Assembly (NCBI RefSeq): GCF_014803405.1
Contig: NZ_JACYFG010000006.1
Coordinates: 813,501 to 877,500, forward strand
Length of the DNA: 64,000 bases
DNA from: Pelagicoccus enzymogenes
Lineage (GTDB): Bacteria; Verrucomicrobiota; Verrucomicrobiia; Opitutales; Opitutaceae
Direction: 5' to 3'
A model generated the notes under the pieces. The model made no database searches. It was not told the origin of the DNA and saw only the letters and a list, made by a program, of their open reading frames with translations. Both the position numbers and the translations under genes were made by a program. Every line of letters starts with the position of its first letter. Positions within the stretch are counted from its first letter, which is position 1. Shown in pieces: positions 39,990-49,402 of the stretch.

Positions 39990-42900
39990 TCAAACAAGCA
40001 CTCCCTCGACCACTACCTGCTTGTGGTCGCAGTGTAGCCTCCAGACTGATTGCAGGGACTCTAGATAGGGACTACTCCGGGCATCCTCGCCGTTGATAGA
40101 TTCAAGCTTCAATTGGCTCAACGCCTGCAAGCCGAGCGCATCCGCCATCACGCCAACGATCTGCGTCAGATCTGCATCCTTGGGCTCAAGGTGAAATCGC
40201 AAAACCCGTCCACCCCGTTGAGCCTCTGCCACCAACTCGCTGCCGCGGTAGAGCAAACGCGTTGTCGCAAGGCGCTTTGGCAAAGCCGCCTTGAGCTCCT
40301 CCAAAGCAATCCCACAAAGCGAAACCGGGTCAACGGCTGACATCCAATAGATTGCCTTCTCCGGCAAAGACTTTTTCAACCGCCGCAGCGCCTCCTTGGA
40401 AGCAAACTGGAGCCCCGGGATCCCCTCGAAAAAGCGTCCTCCTACGATCTCACCAGAAAGCTCTAGCAGACGAAACGCCTTGAAAAGCTCCTTCCACCGA
40501 AAGCCCACTTGCTCGCGGAGCAACAACTCGCGAAACACAACGCCATAGCGATCCAGCACGATACGAGCTCTTTCTTTCTCAAATTCTAAGGAGTCAACGA
40601 CATCCAAATCTCCAACCCTCGTGGGCAGCTTGTACCAGGCGCCCGGATACACGATCGGACGACTCGCTCGCGAGCGCCTCCCCAACCGCAATGACCGCGG
40701 GCTCTGCTCTCGCCTCGCTCCCCCTGAACAAAGCTGGAATTTTCCGTGCGCTCCCTTTCGTACTGCTGCAAATGCGTCATTCGACACCATTCCCTTCCAG
40801 ACCAAGCTCCATAAAATCGCTTCCAACTCAGCGGCGCCCACAGACAACCTGTCCAAAAGCTGAGAAAAGCCAAAGCGGCCTCCCATCTCTAGAATCTCGA
40901 GCAACGCAGCTTCCTTTTCCGTTAGCGGGTCCCCTTCTTCCTCAGGGCGGAGCAACTCCCAATCTTCAGGCAAGCAAAAGCCAACCCCCGCTCCCTTCGT
41001 GCCGTACCAAAAAGTACCATCTTCAACCAGCAACGCGTCCAGTTTCGACCCGCTGTATCCATCAACTCGAGACCGCAACAACGAGCCCTCCCATTCTGAG
41101 ACTGAAGCCGTCCATCCCAGCAGGCGATCCAAGCAATCCCGCAATCCATCCTCTTGCTCGTGGTTTCTCGCAACCCCTTGCCAGCTCGCAAGGAACAGGC
41201 CAAAACGGGCCAGCGGCAGAGCCTGGAATGCTGCACGTCCGCGAGCCCGCTTCATGCGCAGCAAGATTTCGAAATTTTCCGCCTCGCAAACGAACTCCGC
41301 ATCCTCCCCTTCCAAGAGAGGACCCCTCACAATTCGCCTCGCATCCTCCAAGCTGTCCAGGAGCACAGTCAGCTCGACTGCAGAAGCCTCCAGCCAAGCG
41401 CGTAGTCCCTCAATCGATACGGGTCCATAGTACGAGAGGAACTCGCAGAGCAAGTCCACATCAGGAACAGGGCAAAACAAACGTTCAAAACGTTGCTTAT
41501 CCTCCTTCAGGAAAACCCAACCTCCCGAGGTAGCGGCAGCGCTCCGAGCTGTCTCCAAATCGTCCTCCGGTCCGCTCGGAGAGCGGACGCTACCTCCCAA
41601 AGCGAGCCTATCGCAAAAGAGCTCCCACTCCCTTTGGGGAATCGCGATCCGATCCCGCAACCATTCCTTCAGCTCCAAGCCGTCGGTCGGCGCGTACCCT
41701 TCCGCCAATCGTTGCCGTTTCGCCTCAAAAGCGAGCACTAGCTCCTCGTCGACTTGCGGACGGTTCTCCGCGTCGAACGCTACGGAGCGAACCAAGTCTT
41801 CACGCAAATTCGAACGCCCCGAACCGCTGGGACTATCGGTCGCGTACATGTACTCGTCGTTGATCTGTCGCCACGCCACACTGGAAGCAAACGGACTTGC
41901 CTTGCTCCCGCGGGTCATGGTTACCGAAATTTCGCCCTGTTCCAACTCTCCCAAAACCAGACGCAGCGAATCCATGTCGAAAGCATCCTTCAGGCAACTG
42001 CGCCATGCCTCCAAAAGAAGCGGGAAGTCGTCGTAACGCTGCACGGATTCGAACAGTTTCTTGGAACGCATACGACTCAGCCAAAGCGGCAATCGCTGCC
42101 CTGCCTTGTTTCGCGTGATCAGCAGCGAGGTTCCTGCGGCCTCACGAAAACGGGCGCCAAAAAAACCAGAGCCTTCCAAGCGGTTCCGCAACAAGGTATC
42201 CACATTTCTTAGACTCACAAGACCCAGAACTTCCTCTAGCGAGACCTCGTCCGACAACATCACGACCACACAGTCGTTGTTCACGTATACCTCCGTCCTA
42301 TGTCCGAAGGACTCGCTCCAAGCAGCGTCTAAGGCCAAGGCATAGGGTCGATTCACCCGTCCACCCCAGTGGGTGTGCAGCACCAACTGCTGCCCGGGAG
42401 CGCCTCCGGGGGCCGCGTCGATGACTTCAGCCAGCAGGTGATGCCGATGAGGCAAGCCTCGCCCCGTCGCCAAACGCTGCCGCTCAAGGAACTCCTGCAA
42501 GGCCTTGGATGCGACCGCATCCATTTTGAACCGTTTCTGAAGCTCGTCGACAAAACCGGCACTGCCACAACGCTCGTCAGCCCATTCCAAAAATTCTCCG
42601 ATGCGATTCGAAAAGTGAAAATCTCGATCGAAGACATCCGCTCTCCAAAAAGGGGGAGCTTCTTCGCCACCACTTGCCGGAGAGACCAGCACGTCGTTGT
42701 AGGTAATCTGGTCGATTCGCCAGCTTTGTACCCCTAAAGTGAATACTTCTCCAATCTTCCTCTCCCAAACAAACTCTTCATCCAGTTCGCCTATCCGCCC
42801 ACCGTTGCCGCTGTGGCGCAAATGGAAATAACCTCGATCCGGAATCACTCCTCCCGAAAAATAGAAAGCCATCAACGCTCCCTTTCGCAAGGTCGCCGTG

Positions 42901-44339
42901 TTGGCCTCCCGGTCGATCGCAATCCTCGCTTTAAGCTCCCGCAAGCGGCTCCCCGCATAACGTCCCGCTTGCATGTTTAAAACAAGGTCGAAGACTTCTC
43001 GCGACAACGATCGGTAAGGGTAGGCATTGCGAACCAGTGAAAAGAGAGCGTCGATTTCTTGGGGTCCCGAACCGAGCATCGAAACCAGCACCTGCGCCAG
43101 CACGTCTAGCGGCGCCTCGACCGGATGTACCGCTTCGATAGCTCTTTCCTGTATCGACTGCGACAATACAGCCGACTCCAAAAAATCGCGGGAATGCGAC
43201 GGAAAAACCACAGCTCGACTAATCGCCCCGACTTGATGCCCCGCTCTTCCCACCTTCTGCACCGCCGAGGAAATCTGTCCGGGACACTGCACCATGACCA
43301 CGCAATCCAGGGCACCCACATCGATTCCCATCTCCAGAGAGTTAGTTGCTACGATTGCCTTCAGCTCCCCCTTCTTTAGTCGTTGCTCTACCGCAAAGCG
43401 AATTTCCTTCGAAAGCGATCCATGATGCGAATACGCGATTGGCGCCGGCTCATCCCGATTGATCTTGTAAGCCAACTTCTCGCAGAGCTTTCGGCTGTTT
43501 ACGAAGATGAGCGTAGAACGGTTATCAGACACCAGCACCTTGAGGTCCTGCACGATCGGGCGCCAAAAGTCATCGTCATTCGCGTCTTCGTTCGCTTCCG
43601 CCGGAAACCGGACCGAAATCTCATAAGACTTGCTCGCCTCCGAGCGAGCCCGCGCAACTGTTCGGGGAACTCCGTCCTTGTATCCACCAATATAGGACGC
43701 GACCAGCTCCATAGGGCGCACGGTCGCGGATAGCGCGATACGTTGAAACTCGCCGCAAAGATGGGCTAAACGCTCGACAGCGGTCATCAAGTAGACCCCA
43801 CGCTTGCTTCCTACCACGGAATGGACTTCGTCGATGACAACGGACCGGATCCCCTGCAGGGAACGTTGCCCATCCTTTGAAGTAAGGAGCAGGTTGAGGC
43901 TTTCCGGAGTGGTGATGAGGATTTCCGGCGGATGGCGCAACATCTTGCGGCGATCGCCCTGCTGCGTGTCGCCGCTTCGAGTCATCACCCGAATCTCCGG
44001 CCAAGCGACTCCCTCTTCCTCGAAAAGCTCCCGCAGGGCTTCCAAGGGCCCCAGCAAGTTCCGACGGATGTCGTTATTCAGCGCTTTCAAGGGAGAGACG
44101 TAGAGCACTCGAGTCTGGCCAAGCTCCCATTCGCCGGAGGCGAGTTGGCTTATGGCCCAAAGGAAGGAGGCCAAGGTCTTTCCGCTACCCGTTGCGGCAG
44201 AGATCAAGCAGTGCTCGCCCGCTGAAATCAAGCGCCACGCCTTCCTCTGAATGTCCGTCGGCTCTCCCAGCTCGTCCGTGAACCAACGCGCAACTAAGGG
44301 GTGAAAACGTTCAAAGGCGGTATCAGGAAGGGGAAGCAT
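39990..44339 (-). CDS. lhr: Large ATP-dependent helicase, Lhr family
   Basis: Lhr is a DNA-repair-linked SF2 helicase. The 1449-residue protein has Walker A SAATGSGKTLASF and DEVHSVVGSKRG (DEVH box) in the first RecA domain, TLIFVNSRKLCEKL and QKVGRAGHQVGA (motif VI) in the second, then winged-helix and beta-barrel parts typical of the Lhr core. A long C-terminal region is shared with long Lhr proteins. Residues about 911-940 (SVRSPSGPEDDLETARSAAA) are encoded by a pair of REP-like inverted repeats and look like an inserted linker. The gene precedes the cas operon on the same strand but is probably independent. Confidence 0.93.
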   Translation of the reverse strand: MLPLPDTAFERFHPLVARWFTDELGEPTDIQRKAWRLISAGEHCLISAATGSGKTLASFLWAISQLASGEWELGQTRVLYVSPLKALNNDIRRNLLGPLEALRELFEEEGVAWPEIRVMTRSGDTQQGDRRKMLRHPPEILITTPESLNLLLTSKDGQRSLQGIRSVVIDEVHSVVGSKRGVYLMTAVERLAHLCGEFQRIALSATVRPMELVASYIGGYKDGVPRTVARARSEASKSYEISVRFPAEANEDANDDDFWRPIVQDLKVLVSDNRSTLIFVNSRKLCEKLAYKINRDEPAPIAYSHHGSLSKEIRFAVEQRLKKGELKAIVATNSLEMGIDVGALDCVVMVQCPGQISSAVQKVGRAGHQVGAISRAVVFPSHSRDFLESAVLSQSIQERAIEAVHPVEAPLDVLAQVLVSMLGSGPQEIDALFSLVRNAYPYRSLSREVFDLVLNMQAGRYAGSRLRELKARIAIDREANTATLRKGALMAFYFSGGVIPDRGYFHLRHSGNGGRIGELDEEFVWERKIGEVFTLGVQSWRIDQITYNDVLVSPASGGEEAPPFWRADVFDRDFHFSNRIGEFLEWADERCGSAGFVDELQKRFKMDAVASKALQEFLERQRLATGRGLPHRHHLLAEVIDAAPGGAPGQQLVLHTHWGGRVNRPYALALDAAWSESFGHRTEVYVNNDCVVVMLSDEVSLEEVLGLVSLRNVDTLLRNRLEGSGFFGARFREAAGTSLLITRNKAGQRLPLWLSRMRSKKLFESVQRYDDFPLLLEAWRSCLKDAFDMDSLRLVLGELEQGEISVTMTRGSKASPFASSVAWRQINDEYMYATDSPSGSGRSNLREDLVRSVAFDAENRPQVDEELVLAFEAKRQRLAEGYAPTDGLELKEWLRDRIAIPQREWELFCDRLALGGSVRSPSGPEDDLETARSAAATSGGWVFLKEDKQRFERLFCPVPDVDLLCEFLSYYGPVSIEGLRAWLEASAVELTVLLDSLEDARRIVRGPLLEGEDAEFVCEAENFEILLRMKRARGRAAFQALPLARFGLFLASWQGVARNHEQEDGLRDCLDRLLGWTASVSEWEGSLLRSRVDGYSGSKLDALLVEDGTFWYGTKGAGVGFCLPEDWELLRPEEEGDPLTEKEAALLEILEMGGRFGFSQLLDRLSVGAAELEAILWSLVWKGMVSNDAFAAVRKGAHGKFQLCSGGARREQSPRSLRLGRRSRASRPIVYPGAWYKLPTRVGDLDVVDSLEFEKERARIVLDRYGVVFRELLLREQVGFRWKELFKAFRLLELSGEIVGGRFFEGIPGLQFASKEALRRLKKSLPEKAIYWMSAVDPVSLCGIALEELKAALPKRLATTRLLYRGSELVAEAQRGGRVLRFHLEPKDADLTQIVGVMADALGLQALSQLKLESINGEDARSSPYLESLQSVWRLHCDHKQVVVEGVLV
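41520..41607. repeat. REP-like inverted pair inside the lhr reading frame
   Basis: GAGGTAGCGGCAGCGCTCCG starts at 41527 on the plus strand, and on the minus strand GAGGTAGCGTCCGCTCTCCG begins near 41596. The latter closely matches the intergenic element at 61711-61738 (GAGGTAGGGTCCGCTGTCCC). The two copies face each other and keep the frame open. Confidence 0.6.
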
Positions 44340-44401
44340 GAAAAAGAAGGCAGGCTAAAGCGTCGCTATCGCCATGCCAATCACGATTCCCGCGAACAAG
44401 C

Positions 44402-45769
44402 CTAGGCTTTGATGCGGCGATCACGCCACAATCTCAGCTTTTTTTCGAGGACCATCACCGAGTATGGCTTCGCCAAAAAGTCGTCGAAGCCACGCTCCTT
44501 GCATTGGGCCTCCGTAATTGCCGAGGCGTGGGCAGTGAACGCGATTACCGGGGTCTCCTTGTTCTTCTCCGAGCGCTGCCGGATCTCCTCCATCGCCTCG
44601 AACCCGTCCATATCATCCATTTCCAAGTCCATCAAAACAAGGTCTACTTGAGCTTCATCGGCTCGTTCCACCGCCTCCGCCCCCGAAGAAGCGGAGATGG
44701 TCTCGTAGCCGAGCTTCTTCAATTGAACTTCAATCAAGCGACGGTTTTCAGTGTCGTCCTCCACGACGAGCACGCACTTGCCCGCAGTCTGCGTCAGGGT
44801 GGCGGCTTCCTCAGCCGACGCGGCACTTGGGTGGGCTGCTTCCACGTCGACGGGGATTTCCAGCCAAAACTCGGTGCCCTTGCCCAGCTCGCTCCGACAG
44901 CCTATTTCTCCCCCCATCGCTTCAGCCAGCTTGCTGCTGATCGCTAGACCGAGGCCGATACCCTGGTGCTTGCGGCGAAGCGAGGAGTCAACCTGCGTAA
45001 AAGCTTGAAAGACCTTCTCGATGTCTTCCTCCGCAATCCCTATTCCCGTATCCTTAACGGATAGACGAAGTTTCCCAGGAACTAGTAATGTCTCTATGGA
45101 TACACTCCCCTCGCTCGTGAACTTGATGGCGTTCACAAGAAAATTCAATGCGATCTGCTCGAACTTTGTCTTATCGCATACGATATGAAAGTCTCCGCCC
45201 TTTTCCTCCAATCCGCCCGCAAAACGATGCTCGGCGCCGACGCTTAGCGTTTTCTTATCCGCCTCCAACTTAACTGAACCCAGCAGGTTTTCGCAAACGG
45301 ACCGGTAATCGAACACCGTCACCTCACATTGCGAAGGATCACGCTCAAGTTTCGTGTATTCCAGAACCGACTCGATCAAACGGAGCAAGTGCGAGGCCGA
45401 GTTCAAGAGCACTCCCATTTGCTCCAGCAACTCAGGATCCTCCAGCTCGTCGTTGATCAAGTTTCCAAAGCCGATAATCGGATTCAAAGGCGTACGCAAC
45501 TCGTGGCTCATGATCGAAAGAAAGTCGTCCTTGGCCCGGCTAGAAGCTTCCGCCCGATCCCTGGCAGATTCGAGTTCTCGATTGCGCTGCTTGAGCGCCT
45601 CTTCCGCCTCCTTCAATTCTTCAATACCTTGGAATACCGTGACCGTGTAATCAGAAACCTGGCCTTCCAACATCACAGGCGAGACACTGGCATAGACAAA
45701 CTTGCCCTCTTTTTCCCTCGAGAGACACGCGAGCCTCCCCCGACCAAACACGATCCTTCGAAGTTCCAT
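44402..45769 (-). CDS. Hybrid histidine kinase, C-terminal part (kinase and receiver), separated by frameshift
   Basis: This frame encodes the end of a PAS domain, a HisKA domain with the phospho-His in FLSIMSHELRTPLNPIIGF, a HATPase domain (N box in ALNFLVNAIKF, G1 DTGIGIAEEDI, G2 GIGLGLAIS) and a receiver domain (VLVVEDDTENRR, phospho-acceptor Asp in LVLMDLEMDDMDG, Lys in FLAKPYS). The ATG at 45769 is only the first in the open frame. The protein clearly continues upstream in another frame (45651-46553): removing one T from the T5 run at 45710-45714 (plus strand) joins them into one kinase of about 716 residues. Confidence 0.9.
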   Translation of the reverse strand: MELRRIVFGRGRLACLSREKEGKFVYASVSPVMLEGQVSDYTVTVFQGIEELKEAEEALKQRNRELESARDRAEASSRAKDDFLSIMSHELRTPLNPIIGFGNLINDELEDPELLEQMGVLLNSASHLLRLIESVLEYTKLERDPSQCEVTVFDYRSVCENLLGSVKLEADKKTLSVGAEHRFAGGLEEKGGDFHIVCDKTKFEQIALNFLVNAIKFTSEGSVSIETLLVPGKLRLSVKDTGIGIAEEDIEKVFQAFTQVDSSLRRKHQGIGLGLAISSKLAEAMGGEIGCRSELGKGTEFWLEIPVDVEAAHPSAASAEEAATLTQTAGKCVLVVEDDTENRRLIEVQLKKLGYETISASSGAEAVERADEAQVDLVLMDLEMDDMDGFEAMEEIRQRSEKNKETPVIAFTAHASAITEAQCKERGFDDFLAKPYSVMVLEKKLRLWRDRRIKA

Positions 45770-46553
45770 TCCAGATGGAGAGCAGCGTATCTACGCTCTC
45801 ACTACTTTCCACGCTTAGATCGAGAGGCTTCCCCACCATCGCGCCTTTCCGCCTTTCAAACATACGGCAGAAAAAAGGATTCACGTCGACAACGACCCCC
45901 TTGCGATCCGTCACCACAACCGCTTCTCGTAAGGACTCGATTACATGGCTCGCAATACTCAGCTCTCGCATGGGAGCGATCAATGCCTTGCGCAAGATGA
46001 AGAACAGGCAGGCAACGATAAGGACCGAGACAGAGAGGGCTTCAGCCACGTCGATGAGCAATGTGTTGCGAATCAGGTTTCGATTCTCCCTCGAGCTGAG
46101 GTAAACGCGCACGTTACCAATCGTCATCGGACCGTTTTTGATCGCCTCGTAGAAACTCAAATCCGCCTCGCTTTGGATTCGCTTCTCCAAAGCCTCATTG
46201 TAACCCACCAACGCTTCGCCATCTCGAAAACGCCCCATGTAGACGTGCCCAAAATTCCCATACACAACAACCCCAAGAACAAAGGTATCGCGAAATTCCG
46301 AGTCTAGGACGGCCGATGAGACCTCCGCAGAATACTCTCGGTGGTCAGACTTACGATAAATATCCCATATGGTCGGCGATATTGCGTCCACGATGCGCAA
46401 GGCCACATTCTCCGCTCGGCGTTCCAAGTCCTTATCCAAGCCTCGCTTCGTCACCGAAAAGCGAACAGCCGTGAACCCCGAAATCAGAATAAACACAGTC
46501 AGAACAAGTACCCAAAAAAGGAATACAGATCTATGTTCAACAAACTTCTTCAT
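45651..46553 (-). CDS. Hybrid histidine kinase, N-terminal sensor part, frameshifted
   Basis: This frame encodes a first membrane helix (FLFWVLVLTVFILISGFTAV), a periplasmic region of about 135 residues, a second membrane helix (LSVSVLIVACLFFILRKAL), and a PAS domain (VIESLREAVVVTDRKGVVVDVNPFF). It should flow into HisKA, but after SLEGK the frame shifts and ends in 15 unrelated residues. The true continuation EGKFVYASVSPVMLEGQ lies one base off in the next frame. It lies 37 bp downstream of a TRAP-type binding protein gene, which could provide its ligand. Confidence 0.85.
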   Translation of the reverse strand: MKKFVEHRSVFLFWVLVLTVFILISGFTAVRFSVTKRGLDKDLERRAENVALRIVDAISPTIWDIYRKSDHREYSAEVSSAVLDSEFRDTFVLGVVVYGNFGHVYMGRFRDGEALVGYNEALEKRIQSEADLSFYEAIKNGPMTIGNVRVYLSSRENRNLIRNTLLIDVAEALSVSVLIVACLFFILRKALIAPMRELSIASHVIESLREAVVVTDRKGVVVDVNPFFCRMFERRKGAMVGKPLDLSVESSESVDTLLSIWNGTSKDRVWSGEARVSLEGKRGQVCLCQCLACDVGRPGF

Positions 46554-46590
46554 TCATACTTTCGGCTTACGCTACCCCCTCTGCCTAAAC

Positions 46591-47688
46591 TCAATCATAC
46601 GCTCCAAAGTACTCGTAGTAGCGGTTGTAGCGCTCCTTGAAGGCTTGCTTCTCCGAGATCAGCCTCTTCGTGTAATCATCCCGGGCCCGATATCCTTCAA
46701 GGATTGACTCGTTGGCGACGCGCCAACGCTCGATGTCCTCCTTGCTCCAGGCATGAAAGTTCACATTGGCCTGCTTGAGCGCCTCGAGAGCATCGAAGTC
46801 CGCCAACTTCGACTTCACGGTGGTCGTCAAGGCATACGCTTTTAGAGCGGACTCCAATATCGCTTTCAGGTCCTCGCCAAGCTCGTCGTATGCCGCTTCG
46901 TTTATCAGAAAATCGGATACAACTGCAGGTTGCCAGATCGCCGGAACAATCGCGTTAGGGCTGACATCGTGCAGATTCAAATCCAAGACGCCTCTCGCGG
47001 TCGTCCATTCAACTGCATCGATCAAGCCCTGCTCTAAGGCAGGGCGCATCTCCTCCGGAACGAGCGGAATCGTGTAGGCCCCCGATGCCTCCGTGAAGAC
47101 TTCACCCGGCAAGCCCGGACCGATGCGGACCTTCTTGTCCTTCAAGTCGTCGAGCCCCATGATCGGCTCCTTCGAAAGCAAGCCAAACTCCATGCCCGGC
47201 CACCAAGCCGGTCTCCAAATGATCCCGTCTCCGCTAGCCAACTCGTTGGCCAAAGCCGTGCCTTCCCCCTCCAAGAAGAACATCATGGAGGCGTCCAAGT
47301 TCATGAAGTCGAACGGCCCCGCATTCATGACCGACCAAGAAGGATGCCGGCCCGACCACCAATTCGGCCATCCGTTGCCCATCTCTACCCGACGTTCCGA
47401 CACCGCCGCATAAATGTCCGGGCCGCTGGCAACTTCGCCGCCGGGAACAGGGCGGATGAGCAACCTTCCGCCCGACATCAACTTCACCTGCTCCGCCATC
47501 TCCAAGAGCTCGACGAAATCCAAGCTGCCCGCTGTGGCTTGGGACTGCAGCACCCATTCGTGAGGCGTTTGCCTCTGCGAAGAACAGCCCTGCAGCAGGA
47601 TCAGGAACAGGCAAAGCGATACGACCAGGCAACCGAAGATGAGAGCGGAACCGAATCGAGAGGATAGGTAGGAGGGTGTAGCGAGCAC
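46591..47688 (-). CDS. TRAP-type solute-binding lipoprotein (DctP family)
   Basis: The 365-residue protein has a lipoprotein signal (FGCLVVSLCLFLILLQGCSS, lipobox LQGC). The mature part has the DctP/TAXI-like fold with MSGGRLLIRPVPGGEVASGPD, GLPGEVFTEASGA and the conserved Arg of the ligand salt bridge in KKVRIGPGLPG. DctP proteins bind organic acids and normally feed DctQ/DctM permeases; none is present here. The GTG start at 47688 is preferred. The sensor kinase gene follows 37 bp downstream, so it may be a signalling partner of the kinase. Confidence 0.88.
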   Translation of the reverse strand: MLATPSYLSSRFGSALIFGCLVVSLCLFLILLQGCSSQRQTPHEWVLQSQATAGSLDFVELLEMAEQVKLMSGGRLLIRPVPGGEVASGPDIYAAVSERRVEMGNGWPNWWSGRHPSWSVMNAGPFDFMNLDASMMFFLEGEGTALANELASGDGIIWRPAWWPGMEFGLLSKEPIMGLDDLKDKKVRIGPGLPGEVFTEASGAYTIPLVPEEMRPALEQGLIDAVEWTTARGVLDLNLHDVSPNAIVPAIWQPAVVSDFLINEAAYDELGEDLKAILESALKAYALTTTVKSKLADFDALEALKQANVNFHAWSKEDIERWRVANESILEGYRARDDYTKRLISEKQAFKERYNRYYEYFGAYD

Positions 47689-47939
47689 TCAGCGAATGAA
47701 AGCGGCTGGCAAACGCTGTCAAACCAAGCCGTAACAATCGTAAAAGAGACCGTCAACGGCTCGCAGGAAACGCTGAGTCGAGCAGCCCTTGTGGACCGGT
47801 TCTGCCCGGCCCACCGCAGAGGAGTCGTTCCTTAAAGGCTGAAGCGTAGAAAACGACTTTCCACCACCTTTGCGGATGAACCAAAAAAAGCCCCGTCCGG
47901 AGAACCGGACGAGGCGCAAAATGGAAGCTTAGCGAAACG
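47689..47939. other. Intergenic gap with ahcY terminator
   Basis: The gap holds the minus-strand terminator of ahcY at 47883-47915 and presumably the promoter of the TRAP-binding protein gene. No gene is supported. Confidence 0.4.
47883..47915 (-). terminator. Terminator of the metK-ahcY operon
   Basis: On the minus strand GCCTCGTCCGG pairs with CCGGACGGGGC (one G-T pair) around a short loop and is followed by seven T residues. Confidence 0.85.
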
Positions 47940-49382
47940 CTAGTAGCGATAGTGGGCAGGCTTGAAGGGGCCCGCTTGGTTCACGCCGATGTAGTCCGCC
48001 TGCTCAGGAGTGAGCTTGGTCAGCTTCACCCCAATCTTGTCGAGGTGGAGGCGAGCCACTTCCTCGTCGAGCTCCTGGGCGAGACGGTAAACGCCTACCT
48101 TGTACTCGTCCTTCTTCTTCCAGAGATCGATCTGAGCGAGCGTCTGGTTCGCGAAGGAGTTCGACATGACGAAGGATGGGTGACCCGTCGCGCAACCGAG
48201 GTTCACGAGGCGTCCGCCAGCCAACAAGAAGATGGCGTTGCCGTCGGGGAATGTGTACTGGTCGACCTGCGGCTTGATATTCAGATGCTGGATACCGGGA
48301 TACTTGAGCAGCTTGTCTACTTGGATCTCGTTGTCGAAGTGACCGATGTTACAAACGATCGCCTGGTCCTTCATCGCCTTCATATGCTCGAGGGTGATGA
48401 TGTCCTTGTTGCCGGTGGTGGTGACGTAGATGTCGGCACGGCCCAGAGTGTCCTCGACTGTCGTAACTTCAAAGCCTTCCATGGCAGCCTGCAGGGCGCA
48501 GATCGGATCGATCTCAGTGACGATCACACGAGCTCCCATGCCGACGAGGGCTTGAGCGCAGCCCTTGCCCACGTCGCCGTATCCACAAACCACTGCCACC
48601 TTGCCGCCTGTCATGACGTCGGTAGCGCGCTTGATGCCGTCGATCAGCGACTCGCGACAACCGTAGAGGTTGTCGAACTTGGACTTGGTCACGGAGTCGT
48701 TCACGTTAATGGCAGGCACCAAAAGCTGACCAGCCTTCTCCATGTGGTAGAGACGGTGTACGCCAGTGGTCGTTTCTTCAGAAACGCCCTTCCACTCCTT
48801 CACCACGTCGTGCCAACGCGTGGGATTTTCAGCGTGGGTTTGCTTGAGCAGGTTCTTGATGATCTGCTCCTCTTCGGAACCGGATTCCGTGTTAACCCAG
48901 TCGCTGCCGTCCTCGAGCTCGTAGCCCTTGTGGATCAGCAAGGTCGCGTCGCCACCGTCGTCGACGATCAGCTGCGGGCCAAGGCCGCCAGGGAAACGGA
49001 GCGCTTGGTCCGTGCACCACCAGTATTCTTCCAAGGTCTCGCCCTTCCAGGCAAAAACCGGAACGCCTGCCGCCGCGATAGCCGCCGCCGCGTGGTCCTG
49101 AGTTGAGTAGATGTTGCAAGATACCCAACGCACGTCGGCGCCGAGGTCGACCAAGGTCTCGATGAGGACCGCGGTCTGGATCGTCATGTGCAAAGAGCCC
49201 ATGATGCGCACGCCTGCCAGCGGCTTCTCGGCAGCGTACTTGGCGCGGACGCCCATGAGGCCCGGCATCTCCGCTTCCGCGATGGTGATTTCCTTGCGGC
49301 CGAATTCGGCGTGTTCCTGGAACTCTTCTGGGGTCTTGGCTGCTACCTTGTACGGCAGCGTTTCTGTCGTTGTTTCACTCAT
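47940..49382 (-). CDS. ahcY: Adenosylhomocysteinase
   Basis: The enzyme hydrolyses S-adenosylhomocysteine to homocysteine and adenosine with bound NAD, so clearing the product of methylations. The 480-residue protein has the NAD-binding fold [20 protein letters not shown], the region [15 protein letters not shown] and the C-terminal [10 protein letters not shown], all diagnostic. A strong RBS (GAGGAGGAG) precedes the ATG at 49382, only 20 bp after metK, so the two genes form an activated-methyl-cycle operon. Confidence 0.98.
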   Translation of the reverse strand: MSETTTETLPYKVAAKTPEEFQEHAEFGRKEITIAEAEMPGLMGVRAKYAAEKPLAGVRIMGSLHMTIQTAVLIETLVDLGADVRWVSCNIYSTQDHAAAAIAAAGVPVFAWKGETLEEYWWCTDQALRFPGGLGPQLIVDDGGDATLLIHKGYELEDGSDWVNTESGSEEEQIIKNLLKQTHAENPTRWHDVVKEWKGVSEETTTGVHRLYHMEKAGQLLVPAINVNDSVTKSKFDNLYGCRESLIDGIKRATDVMTGGKVAVVCGYGDVGKGCAQALVGMGARVIVTEIDPICALQAAMEGFEVTTVEDTLGRADIYVTTTGNKDIITLEHMKAMKDQAIVCNIGHFDNEIQVDKLLKYPGIQHLNIKPQVDQYTFPDGNAIFLLAGGRLVNLGCATGHPSFVMSNSFANQTLAQIDLWKKKDEYKVGVYRLAQELDEEVARLHLDKIGVKLTKLTPEQADYIGVNQAGPFKPAHYRY

Positions 49383-49402
49383 TATTTCTTCTCCTCCTCT
49401 AG

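Noticed and set aside
47719-47919. Short minus-strand frame after ahcY
   Set aside because: It begins within the ahcY terminator area and has no RBS or recognisable sequence.
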